From: Eublepharis macularius
Taxonomy: Eukaryota > Chordata > Lepidosauria > Squamata > Eublepharidae
Length of the DNA stretch: 64,000 nt
Assembly (NCBI RefSeq): GCF_028583425.1
Contig: NC_072790.1
Location: 64,132,052 to 64,196,051, forward strand
Reading direction: 5' to 3'
This document shows, one piece after another, positions 1-13,532 of the stretch. Below the pieces are notes generated by a model that had not been told where the DNA came from, made no database searches, and saw only the letters and a list, made by a program, of their open reading frames with translations. The number at the start of each line of letters is the position of its first letter. Positions within the stretch are counted from its first letter, which is position 1. A program made the translations under genes and the position numbers.

Positions 1-19
1 CACCTCCGTGACTTCATTT

Positions 20-905
20 ATTTTATTTTATTTGACTTTTATTCCACCTTCCCCACGAATGGGCTCAGAGCAGATCACACCATAAAACATAATAACACAG
101 TTTAATTTTCCACAAGATCAATAAAATATTATAAAAATACAATCGTTATAGAAAAATATAAGACAATTTTTTCCAAGATGGCTGCCGTCAATGCTAAGCT
201 AATTAAAAACAGGATTAAAAACAGGATGGTGGACAACCTAATGGAGAAGGTTTAGATCATTCACCTTCTCCTCTTCTCCTCCTATCAGGCCAATGGTGGC
301 CTGGCCAAGCCTCAACCATATGCCTGGTGGAACATCTCTGTCTTACATGCCCGGCAGAAAGATAGTAAATCCTGCTGGGCCTTGGTCTCAATACGCAAAG
401 AGTTCCACCAGGTTGGTGCCAGGACCAAAAAGGCCCAGGCTCTGGTTGAGGCCAAGCGGGCTTCCGTGGGGCCAGGGGCCACCAATAGCTGTTTTTCTGC
501 TAATCGAAGTGTCCTCCAGGGCATGTATAGGGAGAGGTGGTCCCAGTCTGCATAGGGCTTTATAAGTTAATTCCAAAACCTTAAACCTGATCCGGTATTC
601 CACTGGTAGCCAATGCAACTGATGTAGTATAGGTGTCATGTGTGCCCCACTTGGCACTCCTACAATAACACGTGCAGCTGCATTTTGAACCAGCTGTAAT
701 CTCTGGACCCAAAGGTCGAAAGGTAAGGGACAAACTGCCTGGTCTGTCGTAAATGAAAGAAAGAGGACCTGGAAACCACTGCGACCTGTGCCTCCATTAT
801 CAGGGAGGCATTCAGGATCACTCCTAGGCTCATAACCCTTGGAACTTGTGTGGAACTTGAGTGGCGCCCCATCAAGAGTCCTGAGCCTAAACATACATGG
901 CTCAA
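20..905 (-). mobile_element. L2-type LINE 3' end
   Basis: The minus strand codes for the RT C-terminus: VQRLQLVQNAAARVIVGVPS and [20 protein letters not shown], then frame changes to RACKTEMFHQAYG. It ends in AGCCCATTCGTGGGGAAGGT and an AT-rich tail. The same tail closes 59690-60471. Frameshifted and dead. Confidence 0.75.
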
Positions 906-3105
906 GTGCAGAAGCTACATCTTTGTATGATTCAATTTCAAGTTATATGCTATCTGGGACTGCAGGGGATAGAGGGAGGCCATGTTTGATATCAAACTGA
1001 AAAACTGATATGAGGCTGCAGGAACAGAAAAGCTGACTGACTGACAGGAACATAACCAGGCTCTCCTGGGGGCCTGCACACTCCCTTGACCAGAATTCTA
1101 TTTTTTGGCTTCCTGGAATCAACAACATTCAGGCCATGTTTAAAGATCAGAGTTTGCTGGACAACAATTGACTTTCGAACACCATGGAATCTGCCTTACA
1201 ATGCAGAGGTCCTTGAAAACGTAATAATAAGTGAGGCTAGGACATCAGTCATCTCCTAACCTTTGTTAATCAGGATTACCACTCAGGTAAATCAATCAAG
1301 CCACTATCCAGCCTTTGTCCAACAGGCCTGAGCTGGCCACTTATCAGGTAGACTAATAATCTCCAAGTGACATTTCCACACTTTCCTCAAACTTTTAAAT
1401 CATGCCCATTATTTGGAGTTCTCTCTACCTTCCACTCCCCTAAGATCCCAATTTTCTAATCAAATTCAAAATTACTAGCCTGGACCGAATCCCATCATAG
1501 CAGAGACACAGTCCCCTTCTCAATGCCACTAAAGGTGCATAAAAAGCCACCTCTCAGCCCCCAAACTTTAGTAACTGGTTTCTGGATTGTATCTGCTGGA
1601 CTGTACCCGCTGGACCGTGCCCAACCCCACAGTTGGTATACTTCTGCTGAAATCATTGAGTCTGCTCTGAGCTTCACCTGGACTGAAACAGGCCCCCAGT
1701 ACATTGGATTTATCCTTCCTTTTGACTATCACACAGAATATTTTTTTGCTCCCTATCTTAGCTATCTCCCCTTATTTTCCAGTTCACACTGAACCACACA
1801 GAGATGGCATTTTGCTTCTCTCTGCTAATTAGGGCCTCATAGCTGGAAAGACTAGACATTAACTTCTGTTCTGTTTCCCATTTGTATACCTTTAACTTAA
1901 GAAGTAACTGCTGCTCCAAATTGAAATAACTCTGGTGGGTATTTTCTCAATGCTGTTAAGAAATGTGCTATTTGCTTGTACTTTGTTTTAATATTTGCTA
2001 GTGTTTACTCAGGATAAGTTCCTCCCTCCACCTATATTGTACCAAATCCCTTAATGAACTCCATACCTTTAAAAAAAACAACCTTTAAATCAGTTTCTGT
2101 TGTCCTTTTTCTACTGAATCACACTCCTCACAGCGACTCACAGCCACCTAATTAGAGTTTTTTAAATCCCTGTTCCCACTCCCTGCAAAAACAAGCAATT
2201 TCCCCATGCCAGTCTGAACGTGCATGTGCACCTATTTTCAGGGATGTGGTAATAAGGGGAGACAAATTGCAGAGGGGAGGAAAGAGACAAAGGACTCTTT
2301 TTCATTTATTTGCATCTTTTCTCTGCCCGCCCCTTTTGCAATGACTGATTCCTGGGGGAAGGGGAGAAAAAGAAAAGAAGGAAAAGGAATAAAAGTCCTT
2401 TGTCCTTTTCCTTACTCCACAATTTTCTGATCCCTCCTGCCAAATATTTCTGTGAGCCTCCTCTCGCTAAAACAACATTGGGTGAGGGATTAGATTTTAA
2501 AACCAGACTGTCAAAGGGCACACAATCTCTGAGCACCACTATCACCTATCATTTTGAAGGGAGGATTTTATCATCCCCTTGTTCCTGAGGGTGTCTCTAG
2601 ACATGCAAGTTTTAAAAGGGAAACCCAACTCAGGTTTCCACAGCCATATAGCACTTTAAAAAGTAAATGGCTGTTAAAAAGTAAAGGAGAGCCCAAATCG
2701 CCTCAGAATGCCTCTATGGGGGGGAGGTGCTCCTCCATCAAGCTGTTTCCTCATGACAAAATCACACGGGGTGGAGCCCCCCCCCTTTTACTGCTCCATG
2801 TGTACTAAATATTCCATGTGTACAGAAAAACCAGTGAGAAAAAACCCTCTAGTGCTATTTTGACATGGGGAAATAGCTTGAGGGGGGAGGGAAGAGCCCC
2901 TCCTCCCCCCACGGAGACATTCTGAGGCTGTTTGGGCCTTCCTTTATTTTTTGACAGCTATTTCCCAAAGCTGGTGTGTAGCTGCAGGGAACTCGAGTTG
3001 GGTCCGGGGAACCCTGACCCAGCTCTTAAAAACCTGCACATCTAGTTTGACACTGAGAGAAGACTAGTCCAGTGAGATATTATGTGTTACCTAATGCCTG
3101 AAGTA
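906..3105. other. No gene seen
   Basis: Mixed sequence with C/T- and G/A-rich stretches (2300-2420, 2880-2910). Short open frames here lack family features. No repeat could be assigned. Confidence 0.5.
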
Positions 3106-3329
3106 GGGTTGCCAGCCTCCAGGTAGTGGCTGGAGATCTCCTGGAATTACAACTGGTCTCCAGGCCACAGAGATCAGTTCACCTGGAGAAAATGGCTACT
3201 TTGGGGGTAGACTCTATGGAATTTTGCCATGCCAAGGTCCTTTCCCTCCCCAAACTGCACTTTCTCCAGGTTTCTCCAGGTTTCACCCCCCAGTTCTTCA
3301 GGAATTTGCCAACTTGGAGCTGGCAACCC
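3106..3329 (+). mobile_element. TA-target MITE, family B
   Basis: A 224-bp element with ends GGGTTGCCAGC / GCTGGCAACCC and TA on both sides. The body includes CACCTGGAGAAAATGGCTAC and CCATGCCAAGGTCCTTTCCC. TA duplication and short inverted ends suggest a Tc1/mariner-type non-autonomous element. Confidence 0.8.
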
Positions 3330-4002
3330 TAGAGGGGAGAGATGTTGAGGGGTAGGGCATTATTTTGATTCCTACAAACACTATTTTTTTGTATGAGAAT
3401 GCAGTCTCTAGTATCAGTCTCTCAATAAAAGTTATAAGAAGGGTCAGGACTGAATGCCTATCAATGGCTTAAGGAAAAGTTTTTAAAATATAGTATTATC
3501 CCCCATTCCCAAAATTGATTTAGTTGACTGATTTGTCAGTCATTGCTTGTTTGTCTTTTTTCCAAGCTAATCTTTATGATGCACAAAAATGTTTTTAACT
3601 GTTTATTTTAAAAATTAAACTGTTTACTATTTTAAAATGTTTAAATATTTAACAATATTTATGTACTGGCCTTATGTTGCAAAATTTGAGAGATGTGTAT
3701 ATGATGCTCAGAGCTGAGGAGTTTAAAACCAGTTTCTCCTTCTTCAGTTATGAATTAATACATACCCCTTTTTAACAATATCTTTCAACATACAGTATTC
3801 CAAAAGAATTATGTGTCAAGTTCATATTTAATTAAAGTTCCTTAAACCTAATGTAAGCTCATAAGCATTTAATGTGAAGAGTTGGCAATGTTGTGTGAAA
3901 TGCTGCCACCTTTCGGTTTTACAGATATTTGCATGGGATTTGTGTGTTTTATGATTTCTGCAGTCACTGATATCCAGAATTTTATTTCCTTCAGTGTTAA
4001 CG

Positions 4003-4620
4003 TTTGTTTGTTCGTTTGTTTGTTCATTCGTTCGTTTGTTTGTGGTCCATCTTTTTTATTGAGGCTCAAAGTGGATTACACAGTGCAAGTCAATACAATC
4101 AAAAGCTAGAAAATTCAATGAACAATACAGTAGTGGATGGGTCACAGAAATTTGAAAACAAGCATAAATTTGAGAACAAGCATAAATATGAATACAGAGA
4201 TGAAACATTGCTGAAACAAAACATAAGTAATTAAACATGGAACAGGAGCTTGTCTACATCAACAGACAATACCCGATAATATAGTCTACAGTCCTTGTCC
4301 CCTTCCCTTAACCAAATGATCTTTCTGACCCATTTCCTACAGCATAGTCCTATTATTCATGTAAAAAGCCCTCTTGAATAATTTAGTTTTGCATAGTTTG
4401 TGGAAAATTTCCTGTCCCCTTCAGGCAGTCCATTCCATAAGGTGGGAGCTTCCACGGAGAATGTGCCTGTATGCACAACTGTTGATTTAGCCCAATTGCA
4501 GGATGGTATCTGCAGAACATCCTGTTCAGATGACTCTAGTTCCTATGGCAGAGCACAGGGAGAGAGGCAAATATGAAGGGCCAAGGCCATGAAGGGCTTT
4601 GTATGTGATAGACAATAACG
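4003..4620 (-). mobile_element. LINE 3' non-coding end with (CAAA)n tail
   Basis: The minus strand ends in GTGTAATCCACTTTGAGCCT, CAATAAAAAAGATGG and a CAAA-rich tail (plus strand TTTG repeats 4003-4042). Upstream text AGCCCTTCATGGCCTTGGCC is of the LINE 3' UTR type seen near 9120-9300 and 39405-40110. Exact family not assigned. Confidence 0.5.
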
Positions 4621-4934
4621 TAATGACAGAACACCTCAGCTGTTGTACAGCTGACAGTCAGACATTCTTACAGCAATTGATTACATTTTGCACCTAATTC
4701 TGTACTAGAGTCCTCCGGTTGCCTTTGTAAAAGAGATTTTCTTTGTTGAATTGTGTCTGCATTTCTATTCGGCATCTATATATAATACTAGCATCTATAT
4801 TTCCATTTTTGGTTTGGAGGACAAGTACTTATCACTAATAGCTCTTAACAATTTTTATCTCAACCCTCTTCCAAGGAGCTCAGTGTACATGATTTGCCTT
4901 TTATATTTTATTCTCACAAATAGACTAAGCTGAA

Positions 4935-5135
4935 GAATTAGCTGTGTTAATCTGTAGTTGCAAAATAGTAAAAAGTCCAGTAGCATCTTTAAGATTAACT
5001 AACTTTATTGAGGCATAAACTTTTGAGAACCACCACTCTCTTCATCAGCATCTGATGAAAACAGCTGTGGTTCTCAACAGCTTATACCTCAATAAAGTTG
5101 GTTAGTCTTAAAGGCGCGACTGGACTTTTTACCAT
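4935..5135. repeat. Inverted pair of the hammerhead-like repeat
   Basis: Two copies of the family seen at 23083-23170 lie head to head: 4968-5041 on the minus strand and 5060-5132 on the plus strand, with arms of about 70 bp pairing at most positions. The plus copy keeps CTGATGA but has lost GAAA (reads CAAC). The head-to-head arrangement resembles the inverted terminal repeats of Penelope-like elements. Confidence 0.6.
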
Positions 5136-8100
5136 TTAGGCTGAGGAAATGATTGGCCAAATATCACCCGATTTGCTTTGTGGCAGACTCCTACTGTGAA
5201 TTAGAGTCTTCCCAGTCCCAAGACGTTTCTCATGCAGGTACACGCTGGATTGGTCATGGCTCCCTGCTGATACATTTGCAGGGCGAGTTTTTGAAGCCAT
5301 ATAAGATGTGAAGCAGCCTTAGACCCATAGAAGTTAGTAACAATTTACCTTAAGGCCAAGTTGCTGTTTAATATATGAAACAGCTGAAATCCAGGTTTGC
5401 CACCAAATATACACTAAAGTATACTTGGTGGCAAACCTGGTATACTACGCTTGGAGTTATTATATAAGTACTTAATGATAGAAAAGAAAACATGTATTTA
5501 CTGGAGCAGCTAATATTACTGCTGTTGCTCAGCAAGAATAGGAATCTAACAGACTTTGTACATTTTTTGCAACCCAAGTAATGGCAGGCAAACAGCACTG
5601 GGCGGGGAGGGGGGAGACTGTGGAAAGGAATGAATGTGGACTGGGTCCATGACTCTAAAGGGCCATGAGTTCAGTGCTTCCCTAATAAAATTCACCCAAT
5701 ACGCTACAGCTTTCTATTGAGTTATTAAGCATTGTTCCCAATCCCTGCTGCAGCAGACTATAATTCTGAGAGGTGCTTTCTATCAGGGAAACAGAACACA
5801 ACTTTGTGTCAAGAAGACTACCTTCCTTAATGACGTTCCCCCCCCACACACACATACACCAAAGCTGCTTTCTAATGATTAAAAAAAAATTCAAATATCA
5901 CATGTAATGTTTAGCTTGGCCTAGTCTTACTCCAAGTTAACATGGTTACGATAGGGCTTCAAAAAACCACATCTGAAATCCCTTTTCCAATGCCATACCC
6001 AAGTGAAAAGACATGTATAGGAGAGATTTCAAATGCAGAAGTGACTCACTCATTCAGACCGTTCCTGACAGATGACACAATATAAGTGATACAACACAAC
6101 CAACCAAGGGGGAGGTATTAAGGAGAAGTCCCGATTGGAAGAACAGAGAAAAGGAGATGAGGAGGAAGTAAATACTAAATCAGAAAGAGAGGGTGGAGTA
6201 AACCCATGGAGATTTTTCAAAGCCAAGAGTACAAGGAGGCAGCTGTTTGGGACATTGGCAATGACAGCCTATAATGACACAATGAGGACCTGAGCTCAGT
6301 TTAATAAGACTTGCTGCAAGATATCTACAAAGTAATGTTGGATGACTAAGCCGTTTGAAAAGGGGGTGGAAGAAGTGCATTTCAACAATATGTTCTTGCA
6401 GACAAAGGTTAGCATCAGAAATATTCTCTGATTAACAGTATGGATTTGTTGTTTCTTAAGTAAACCATTGCAACTCTGCCGAACACTGTTGTCAAGTAGT
6501 AAGGCAGCATTCTTACATAATTCCATAGAGAGTATCTGTTCTCATGAGACAATCTGTAGTAGTGGTTGTGAGTGTCCCTAAAATACAGATCTAGAGAATC
6601 AAAACCAAAAAGTACTACAAACCTAAGGTAGTCATAGAATCATTATCCGTCTATAATTATCATTGAACAACATATTACTACTTATTATGAGGTTACTCTC
6701 AGGCCACAGCTTCCCACAGCATTGATACTATAATAATGTACTGATCTAACAAGACTTAGAATCTATCTGTTCAGTACCTAAGGGACGAAACTACCCTTTC
6801 TGCAGGAGATCCATGACTGGATTGCCCAACATTTTTATTTACAGCAATTCTTGTTTTGTAAAGATTGTTCCCTCATTGAGCCTGTCCAAAAGAATTTGGT
6901 GGCCTTTAGGGTCAAAAGCCCCTGAAAGGTCAATAAGCCAGATTTAAAACCTAACTGGTATGGGTCCAGAAAATCAGTTCCACTGCCACTATCTGATTAA
7001 ATGCTTTGCCAATCCCCCAAAGGCAGGTTTGAATAAGACTGTAATTTGCCAGATTTGCCCTATGAACGGAGGACTCTGTGGTACAAATAACAGTCTTCTT
7101 CAAAGTCCTTGACATCTCTCCCTGTTCAATTGCAGAAGACTAGTTACTGCAGACTTCAGAAACTTCCAGCTAGCTTTCACTAGCCAAAAAGGGCTGAGGC
7201 TGAGAAAGCAGTTTTGTTGGACTCTACTGGACTTGAATTTTGTTCAGCTACAACTGACTAATATGGCTACTACTCACCTAAAACTATCTTCAGGATTTCT
7301 ATCACCTTTTTTATGCTAAGGTTCTATTTTTTTAAAAAACCCTACAACTGAGCAGAACAAAGTGCTTAAAGGGGTAGGGGTAATTTCAGGAAGCATTGCT
7401 TATTTGAGGAAGGTTTTCACTACAAATAGTTTAAAGTTTCTGAACTTACTACTGTTCTTACTCAGTTTATACATTTCTTATGGTAACAATTCAAAGTAAT
7501 ATTAAAATACAGATTCTTGAGCTTGAAGAAAGGGCCTGTTAACTAAGCAAAAGTTTTCTATTCATTTCCAAAACTTTTCTTGGCTATGTGAGAGCAGTTC
7601 TACCTAGCAAAGAAGTTTGGCAAGGTCTTGGCATCATCTCACTTCAGCATGCAGTATCAATAAACAAACCACCATATTTCACTGTAATGACTGATCCCAG
7701 GCAGGCTAAACTAGAGTACCAAACCTCTTTCATACCACCACAATGAGTTTACTTCAGCTTGCCCAAGCAGTCTGGGAGAAGAACATTAGTTTAGTTTTAA
7801 TTTAGAAAGCTAAATTTAGTGTTAGTATGGGAAACAACTTTAAGCTTTTGCGTTCCCCCTAATAAAGTCTAAACGACCATAGATGCCTTCACCTGAGACT
7901 TCTATAATGTTTTATTTGGATTAAGTCTTCTGACTTGGCAGCATTGTGATTCCTCTGTAGACACAACTCAGTTTCATTTTATATTCTCACAAGCAATTGA
8001 TTACTTGTATTAAATATGGTTCTGAACTTGTTGCCAGCGTTATTTTGAGGCATTAGCTGCTGAGGGATATAGCATCAGCACCTGTTGGTTGTTAGATGCA

Positions 8101-8554
8101 AGCCAATAAATATCCCCTTGATTTATTTAACCTTTTCAGAACAACTTCTTGCTGATCTTCTTAACTTCCAGCTAAAGCAAAGAATCTGTTTTGCTGGTGC
8201 ACTGAGGAAGTAGGAATCTATTTTCTTTGAGCATCAAACATCATGTCGGAAAGGAGTGCTTGCACAGTATTTCCATAAAAGGCAGTTCTGTGGTTTAGCA
8301 GAAAGAGAAAGACCTTTAATATTGGTCTTTCTGGCCAGGTGAGAGAGATACACACAACAATATAAGGGCTAAAGTACAAGAGACGAATTACACGAGGACA
8401 CGCATGTGAAGGAAGTCGCTGAATTTCCAAGTTTTCTTTTTTTAACAGCAACTGCTATTGGTACTGTTTTGCACTTTCACAGTGACACCTTGGGTGAACT
8501 ATTTATTTCATAGGCAGATTCTCCCTGGGTGGGGAAATGAGAACCCTACCAAGC
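5136..8554. other. Intergenic, no gene seen
   Basis: AT-rich unique-looking sequence. Only a weak piece of the hammerhead-family tail (TGTTGGACTCTACTGGACTT near 7217) is recognisable. Confidence 0.5.
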
Positions 8555-9325
8555 CCAATTATTTAAATTTATTTATTTAAAACATTTCTCTTCTGCCTTA
8601 TCACCTTGAACTCTAGACAGTGAACAATACAGCAACCAAATTTCAGAGACATTAAAATTAAATTGAATAAAAACACTCTGGTTCAGCAAACTCAAAATAC
8701 TCAAGATCATCAGCCAGAGTTTCAAAGAGACGAATAGGTAAAGGGATAGGGAGGGACTATAGACTTTGTTCCCACTGTTACTTTGTCTACCATTCAGTAG
8801 ATTATAGACTTTACTGCTATTTCTGTATGTATGATCCTACTGGGTTGTTAATCTTAGAATCACTGTTGCTCTGTTTCAGCATTTCTTCAACTCTATATTG
8901 AATTCCTGCTGGTTTTAAATCTTTGCGGATTTGCATATATGTACCCTATTTATTGAAACGGCTTTGAAATTGACTGTGCTGACTCATGGTGTAATCCACC
9001 TTGAGAAAGGCAGACTTTAAATAACATAAAAAACAAATAAAACTGTGGGAAAATTCACCTTCAGTCCAATGCTTTCAGAAATAGGACTGCTTTACATGCC
9101 TTCTTAAAAATGTCAAAGGAAGGCGCCCTCTTCACTCACACTGGCAGACAGCCATTCCAAAGGACTAGGCCCACCATGAAAAAAAGCCCACGATCTTGCT
9201 GTGGCTATACAGTCTGAAGGCAGAGCAGCATAAGGAGGAGGCTGTCTGAGGCACGTCACTGGTGCAGGGAAATATAGATCAGCTTCCCTTGGCAAGAACA
9301 TGGAACAGCTAGGCCAAGGGCAAGC
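8555..9325. mobile_element. Nested LINE 3' ends
   Basis: A minus-oriented non-coding LINE tail (8555-about 8765) seems to resume at about 9060-9325. It is split by a plus-oriented tail ending in GGTGTAATCCACCTTGAGAA and a run of AAATAAA (to about 9045). No coding is left in either. Confidence 0.45.
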
Positions 9326-9327
9326 TA

Positions 9328-9545
9328 AGATTGCCAACTCTGGGTTGGGAAATACTTGGAGATTAGGGGGGGTGGAGCCTGCGGGAGCAGAGTTGGGGGA
9401 GAGGTGAGAGCTCAGCAAGGTATAATGCCATAGAATCCATCCTCCAAAGCATCCATTTTCTCCAGGGGAACAGATCTCTGTCATATGGAGATCTGTTGTA
9501 ATTCCAGAAATTCTCCAGGCTCCACCTGAAGGTTGACAAGTCCAG
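9328..9545 (-). mobile_element. Family B MITE, degraded
   Basis: The body is in reverse orientation: GCATCCATTTTCTCCAGGGG and AGATCTGTTGTAATTCCAGA. The ends are decayed (TTGCCAACTC and GTTGACAAGT). Confidence 0.65.
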
Positions 9546-9645
9546 GACAAGCAGCTGTGCCACTGGCAAGCAGAACCTCATGTCTTCAATAGGTCTGTAG
9601 GCAGAAGGTGTAGTCAAGGACAGACAAGAGGTCTAGATTGAGAAT

Positions 9646-9905
9646 AGGACTGCCAGGTCCCCCTGTAGGGACAGGGGATCCCCTGCTCCCACCTTCTCCC
9701 CCCCCCCTTACATGGCTGGCAGGGGGGAAAGGTAGGGGAACAGGCCTCCCAGGTGCACTGCCATTGCGGTGTGACAGCGTCACATCCAAGAGTGATGTCA
9801 TCACACAGGCCCCAGGAGCACTCCTACACTTCACACTGGGCCAATTTGGGAGTGATGTCATTGCGCCATGCTGGGAGGGCATGCACAAGGAGAATGCCCC
9901 CGATT
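9646..9905 (+). mobile_element. Family C MITE (GC-rich), right end missing
   Basis: GGACTGCCAGGTCCCCCTGT opens it. The body has a T/C-rich and GATGTCATCAC pattern shared with 37085-37362. No matching right terminus is found. Confidence 0.55.
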
Positions 9906-11349
9906 GTTCTTTGTCACCTTCCAAGAATTCTGGAAATGCAGATTTGAATACAATATGATTTAAATGGTAGAGGTCAGCAAAGCTGGTGGCAGCAACACAA
10001 TACAGCCACAGAAATGGGAAGCAGCAACATCTGGCAGTGTCTGGAATAATCTAAATCATTGTTTTTTCTAAAGTGAGTTTAAAGGTTCAACCCCATGACA
10101 CAAATAATGCAGGGCTTACCTTAGTTTCATTTGGAACAGATTTGCAGGGCTCTAGTAGTATTCAGACAGTCTTGGATTATTTTGTTATTAACACTTCAGT
10201 TCTAAACATCTTACCTGTAAATATATCTCAAGTTACTTCAGCAGAATTTGTGCTTAGGTTCCCTGATGACATCAATGGAAAATTTATATTCTGTGCTGTG
10301 TATTTTTTTCAGACCTCTCTTGCACTCACACTTCTATGATTATGCTAGCATGAAATATCAAACCAGGTGTTGCAACTAGATGTGAGGTGGATTGTAATTA
10401 TTTTCATAATTGATGAGGAAATCAGTTTCCACCCCCCCCACCCCCCAACACCTGCCCTGGTTCACATGTTGATATTTCATCTCCTCTGATGTAGTTAGTT
10501 GTTGCAGTGACCAAAAAAGGTACACCATTCAATGTCTGTTAGCATCATTGCCCCACAAAAGGGAAATAGCACCTCTGTGTCTGTGACATGATGTCTCAAC
10601 ACACATTGGCATTTTGCCTCTTCATTACAGTATTTAAAAAAACTGACTGGATTTTAATTTCCCCATCAGCCTCTTTTAAGTTACTGAAGTTTTAGTCTTC
10701 CCTCTGTGTTTCTAATTATTGACTTCCCCCTTTCACAATAAAAGATAAAGTAATTTCCTGCCAACTCTCATATAGAAAACAGTACTAAATACGCTAGCCT
10801 TTCATGTAGTAACATCAATAGAGTGAAATATTTTGATATGTGAACTGAACAGGAAATAAAGGTAGAAGGATTTTTTTGTTCTATTTCTGTGTTTTTAATT
10901 GAAATTTCAGAAAAATCATTGGTGAAACATTACCCCCCGAACTCTATATTGACAATTGAGGGCACTGTTTTTTAATGAGATAAAATTTAAAAAATTAAGA
11001 TGAAAGAAAAAAATCTGTTAGCCTCAAATTCACATAGGGGAGAATTAAAAATTGAAGAAGATGAAGAAGCCTCACGTACACTGAATAGACACAAGCTGTT
11101 CAAAAAGCAAGTACAGTTCTGTAGAGGTATTATAGAAACAACTTTCAAGACAGTTATACTGAAGACTGTTTGTTTTTAAGTACAAGGAGAGAATGCAAGA
11201 AAGACAAGATGTTTAGAGGGCAATGGATCAGATGGATCAAATCTTAATTTTATTATTATTTTGTAAACAGAAAGGATTATCTCTACTACAATCCAGCAGT
11301 GCCATCCTAAGCAAAGTTATGCATTTCTCTTTAGCATCTGGGCAGGTGG
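9906..11349. other. Intergenic, no gene seen
   Basis: AT-rich, unassigned, with a C run at 10430-10446. No splice-flanked coding block is evident. Confidence 0.5.
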
Positions 11350-11351
11350 TA

Positions 11352-11570
11352 GGGTTGCCATCCTCCAGGTAGTGGCTGGAGATTTCCTGGAATTACAACT
11401 GGTCACCAGGCCACAGAGATCACCTGGAGAAAATGGCTACTTTGGTAGATGGACTCTATGGAATTATGCCATGCCAAGGTCCTTTCCCTCCCCAAACCCC
11501 ACTTTCTCCAAGTTTCACACACACACACACACACCCCTCCAGGAATTTCCCAACTTGGAGCTGGCCACCC
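11352..11570 (+). mobile_element. TA-target MITE, family B, with CA repeat
   Basis: Same body as 3106-3329, flanked by TA. A (CA)n microsatellite has expanded near its right end (about 11516-11535). Confidence 0.8.
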
Positions 11571-11572
11571 TA

Positions 11573-13303
11573 GCAGGTGGAGATTCAACAGGGAGACCTC
11601 AGAGAATGACCAGTGCAGTTTTTACCACTCTGCTCAGTCACTAATTCCAGCCTGGCTCCTGGAGCATCCTGCTTTCCCTTCCCACATCCAAGAGGTGGGC
11701 TCTGAATCAAGGATGCCCACACTGGGATTGCTGTTGTCGGTCTTTCTAGTGCCTCTGGACTTCTATTTTGTTCATCTGCAATACATAGCAGAGATCCAGT
11801 GGTACCTTGAAAGCTTACCCCACATACCGGTCCCCAACCCCTTCTAATACATACACACTGCCAGCTGTTCTGGGCAGCTCGTACAAGGAACAGGCTTGTG
11901 GGTGGTCCAAGGGAGAATGTGGCTGGAACCAGGACGAGACAAGTGCCATGGGTGCAGCATCAAGGGGTTTGGCTTCCCAGCCAAAATAATGAGGCCATCA
12001 TCTGGGCCATCCCCCTTTTGCAGTTTGCTGGGGCAAAACTTCAGTTCGAAGGCTTTTGCATCTCTTTCCCTGTGGGGACTGAGCCAGGAGCCTCTGGCCA
12101 TGCTCTCCCAGTGCCTTTCCACTGAGGCATGCCTGTCATGCCTGGCCCCATCTGCCTGGTAGAGATGTCAGGGCTGGAGTGCCTAATACCTGATTGCAAG
12201 CTTCCTTTAAAAAACCCCATTTGGCCCGGTAGTTAGGAAGGTGTTCTTGGATTTGGGGACTGTGGGTTTGTGCCTGGACTCTATCTTGTCTTTCTATTTT
12301 TACTTTTTTTGTGGGGCTTGAAACATGAATGGCTGCATGTGGGCAGCATTTTTGCTTGCCAGTGAAGTGGGCATCTTGATTGCTGCACAGATTCCCTTCC
12401 TCTATGGGCTGGATGAGGCCACTTGGGTTGCATGTCTCTGATGGGGTTGCGCTGTTTCTGGGTTTTTCCTCCCTGTCTGCTGGTTCTCTGTGGGGGGCAG
12501 TGGCAAGATTGGTGGGCAGTGACTGGATGCGCCTGAGTGTGTCATTCACAGGGGCCCATCAGCTGCCCCTGTCTAATTAGTGGATGTTGCCAGGGTTACC
12601 ATAGACTCTGGTGTGCTTACTATGCCATCTGTGTCTTGCATAGGGGTGTGCGTTAATACTTCCCTGTGAGGAATCTCCTCAGGGAACAGACCAGTGGTGC
12701 TGCTTTTGCATCAGCAGCTGTTCACCTCCACCTCAGCAGCCCTCAGGATTGTACTGTTAGTCTTGCTCCTGTAATGAATCTTTGGTTTCTAGACTAAGCA
12801 TTTTCTGCCATCTAGTGATTAATCTAGACAACAATTATTAATTGGTACTCTTTTGTCATTTGAAAAAAGCTTCCTCTCTCTGTTCCCCTTGTTTGTGTAG
12901 GATAATCAAAATATAATTGCATCAGTGCCATCTACTGTCATTGCTGGTGTAGTGATCGGCGACAATGAATAGCTTCCTTTTCCCTGTTTGAACCATTTCA
13001 ATTTCTTAATCACTGTGAACAAAATGGCCAAATCACATGTGGTGCATGTGGTATCTAATTTATCCGCCCAAAGCAGCAGCAAATGCAGTATGGATTGGTG
13101 CCATGACGTTATTGGGGGGGAGGGTTTAAGTGACTGAAAATGCCCTCCTGGGATCTTTTTACCATGGGTGGAGGAAAAGACAAGTACCCTACAGTTGTTT
13201 TCAAGAGAAAGTTACATATAGAGGGAGCCACAACATAAACGTTCAATGTTATCCCTAATTTGGACTTAAGAAAGGGAACAGAAACAGATCCAAGCTGAAT
13301 GAA
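11573..13303. other. Unassigned, part GC-richer
   Basis: 11640-12600 is less AT-rich than its neighbours and carries several overlapping short frames on both strands, none with recognisable motifs. It could be an old retroelement; no family found. Confidence 0.4.
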
Positions 13304-13532
13304 AGCCAGCTTGGTGTAATAACTGAAATGTTAGGTTCTGATCTGGAAGATATTCAAATCCCTACTGTGCTTATGAAACTTACTGGATAACCTTGGAACA
13401 GTCACTCTATCTTTCAGCTTAACCTACCTCTCAGGAAGGTTATTGTGAAAGTAATATGGAAAACAGGAGACTGATTATGCTGTCTTGAGCTCCTTGGAGG
13501 AAGAATGGGTTTAAAATGTACTAAGTAAATGA
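13304..13532 (+). mobile_element. Old tRNA-derived SINE
   Basis: A diverged full-length copy: AGCCAGCTTGGTGTAATAAC head, CTTAACCTACCTCTCAGGAA body, and a TACTAAGTAAATGAA tail. Confidence 0.75.
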
